From NCBI RefSeq assembly GCF_013386765.1, contig NZ_JACARE010000027.1, positions 323-64,322 on the forward strand: a DNA stretch of 64,000 nt. Reading direction: 5' to 3'. This DNA comes from Pseudomonas yamanorum (GTDB lineage: Bacteria > Pseudomonadota > Gammaproteobacteria > Pseudomonadales > Pseudomonadaceae). The notes beneath the pieces were generated by a model that was not told where the DNA came from, made no database searches, and worked only from the letters and a program-made list of their open reading frames with translations. Below, piece by piece: positions 62,862 to 64,000 of the stretch (position 1 is the stretch's first letter; the number at the start of each line of letters is the position of its first letter). Position numbers and translations under genes: made by a program.

Positions 62862-64000
62862 AAATCAGCGAGGCGGACTCTCACCGCAATCAGAAGCAGC
62901 ACGGCGGACAAAACAGCACCAACCACATACCCCAAAACGCCAGCCCAAGCATCCAAAACAGGGATACCGACGTATAGAATTAAAAGAACAAGCAAGCCCT
63001 CTAAAATATTGGTTTTAAGGCTTAAACTAAAAACACGCAATGCGACCAGTATTGTACCGCAAGCGAGAGCCATAGCCTTCAAGGGCAAAGTCAACGCCAA
63101 CACAATGGTATACATGGCCGTCTGCTTATAAACACCGCCCACACACACCAACCATATACAAGAGAAAAAGATCAACAGCAAAGCAACTGCGGATGAGATC
63201 TTTAACATGCTTTTGGAGAATGCATGATACCTTTGGCGCAGCTCGCTTTTATCATGGATGACCTCGACCAACTCAGGAAGGGCCCTTTGTGCAATGATTG
63301 CCAATGGCAGCAAGCCAAGAATAAGGCTCAATATAGCAATACCAAAAAAACCGATCTCGTCGGTTTTCACATGATAAGCAGTCAACATCAGGACAGGCAG
63401 ACTATCCACCAACAGACGAACAAACAGGCTGGCATTGACAATGACACCGGACTTGGCCGTTGTAATTAATTCGCGCCGGTTCACCTGGCGAAAATCAAGC
63501 GCCAGAAAGATATGCGCTCGCAGCTTCCACCAAACGGCAGCGAGACAAAAGAACTCACCAAGATAACGAGCAGCCATCCAGCCTTGGATACCATACAACT
63601 TCGTCAACACAACATGCAGAATAACGCCCGCCCCGGTAACCAGCATCAGAACGAAGTAGATCTCGCGTATCGCCTTCGCCCCCTGAGCAAAGCCAGTCGT
63701 TACACGAAGTAAATTAGTCAACAACACCAAGCCACAGGTTGTAAAAACATAAGAACTAATCGCCGAGGTCAACACAAACTCATGCGCGACGTATATGCCA
63801 GCAATCACGACACCTGAAGCGATCCCGACCAACAAAAACACTTGCCGAAGCACTTCACTTTGACGAGAAGTACCATGACTCGCCGCCGTATCGCGAATCG
63901 CGATGCTTTGCATGCCCAAACTTCCTGCCAGTACGACAAGAGCAATAATTGTTTCCAGCGAGCGCACCACACCCACGACCGACGGATCAACCCAAGACGT
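62858..64000 (-). CDS. Wzx-type flippase, partial
   Basis: The frame is open to the window edge, so the N-terminus is missing. The visible part (about 380 residues) is a polytopic membrane protein with ten or more helices of the MOP/Wzx polysaccharide flippase type (SLETIIALVVLAGSLGMQSIAIRD, YLGEFFCLAAVWWKLRAH). It would flip lipid-linked repeat units across the inner membrane. Its GC is visibly low. The next gene, wzy, overlaps it by four bases. Confidence 0.85.
   Translation of the reverse strand, partial: TSWVDPSVVGVVRSLETIIALVVLAGSLGMQSIAIRDTAASHGTSRQSEVLRQVFLLVGIASGVVIAGIYVAHEFVLTSAISSYVFTTCGLVLLTNLLRVTTGFAQGAKAIREIYFVLMLVTGAGVILHVVLTKLYGIQGWMAARYLGEFFCLAAVWWKLRAHIFLALDFRQVNRRELITTAKSGVIVNASLFVRLLVDSLPVLMLTAYHVKTDEIGFFGIAILSLILGLLPLAIIAQRALPELVEVIHDKSELRQRYHAFSKSMLKISSAVALLLIFFSCIWLVCVGGVYKQTAMYTIVLALTLPLKAMALACGTILVALRVFSLSLKTNILEGLLVLLILYVGIPVLDAWAGVLGYVVGAVLSAVLLLIAVRVRLADL

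Overview
The window is chromosomal DNA of a Pseudomonas, most likely the P. fluorescens group. This rests on compact GC-rich coding, dispersed REP palindromes of Pseudomonas type, OprI and EarP/EF-P with Arg32, and gene orders that I recall from P. aeruginosa PAO1 (trx-panE-nucleotidase-usp-cysB beside a class I DAHP synthase; oprI-ldt-tesA-ABC pair; mltF2-tatD-MCP; ComEA-like protein beside wbpM). No RNA gene, CRISPR array, insertion sequence or prophage was seen.

Layout. 0.1-8.7 kb: a SpeE-like methyltransferase, class II DAHP synthase, a YcaQ-type glycosylase, two LysR regulators around a TauE/SafE transporter, then ohrR-ohr and an exported alpha/beta hydrolase. 8.7-17.7 kb: EF-P and its rhamnosyltransferase EarP, a Gre-like factor, cysB with a five-gene minus-strand run, a PilZ protein and class I DAHP synthase. 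17.7-24.5 kb: oprI and an L,D-transpeptidase that probably tethers it to peptidoglycan, tesA divergent from an ABC exporter pair, and greB. 24.6-29.6 kb: a lower-GC island with an unknown coiled-coil protein divergent from a three-gene GldA/GldF/GldG-like ABC system whose ATPase lacks canonical motifs. 29.6-38.4 kb: mostly housekeeping genes (DoxX, MltF2, TatD, a chemoreceptor, an acyl-CoA thioesterase, CHAD and patatin proteins).

38.4-46.6 kb: the complete potassium system kdpFABC-kdpDE, with an array of four 11-bp-phased repeats upstream that looks like a KdpE operator. 46.8-49.5 kb: an ethanolamine permease behind a good sigma-54 promoter, small genes, a TetR regulator and a ComEA-like protein.

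49.6-64 kb (all minus strand, running off the right edge): an O-antigen or polysaccharide cluster. In transcription order it holds a Wzx flippase (partial), Wzy polymerase, AsnB-type amidotransferase, two-domain dehydrogenase, heparinase II/III-like protein, GT4 glycosyltransferase, PglC-like phosphoglycosyltransferase, PglD-like acetyltransferase, DegT/PglE-like aminotransferase and WbpM dehydratase. WbpM plus the PglE/D/C-like proteins could make and load a bacillosamine-type sugar (UDP-GlcNAc to 4-keto, 4-amino, 4-acetamido, then to undecaprenyl phosphate). This cluster and the Gld-like ABC island are the most interesting parts of the window.

Functions are assigned from recognised motifs and family knowledge; no database search was run. 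PAO1 comparisons are from memory.
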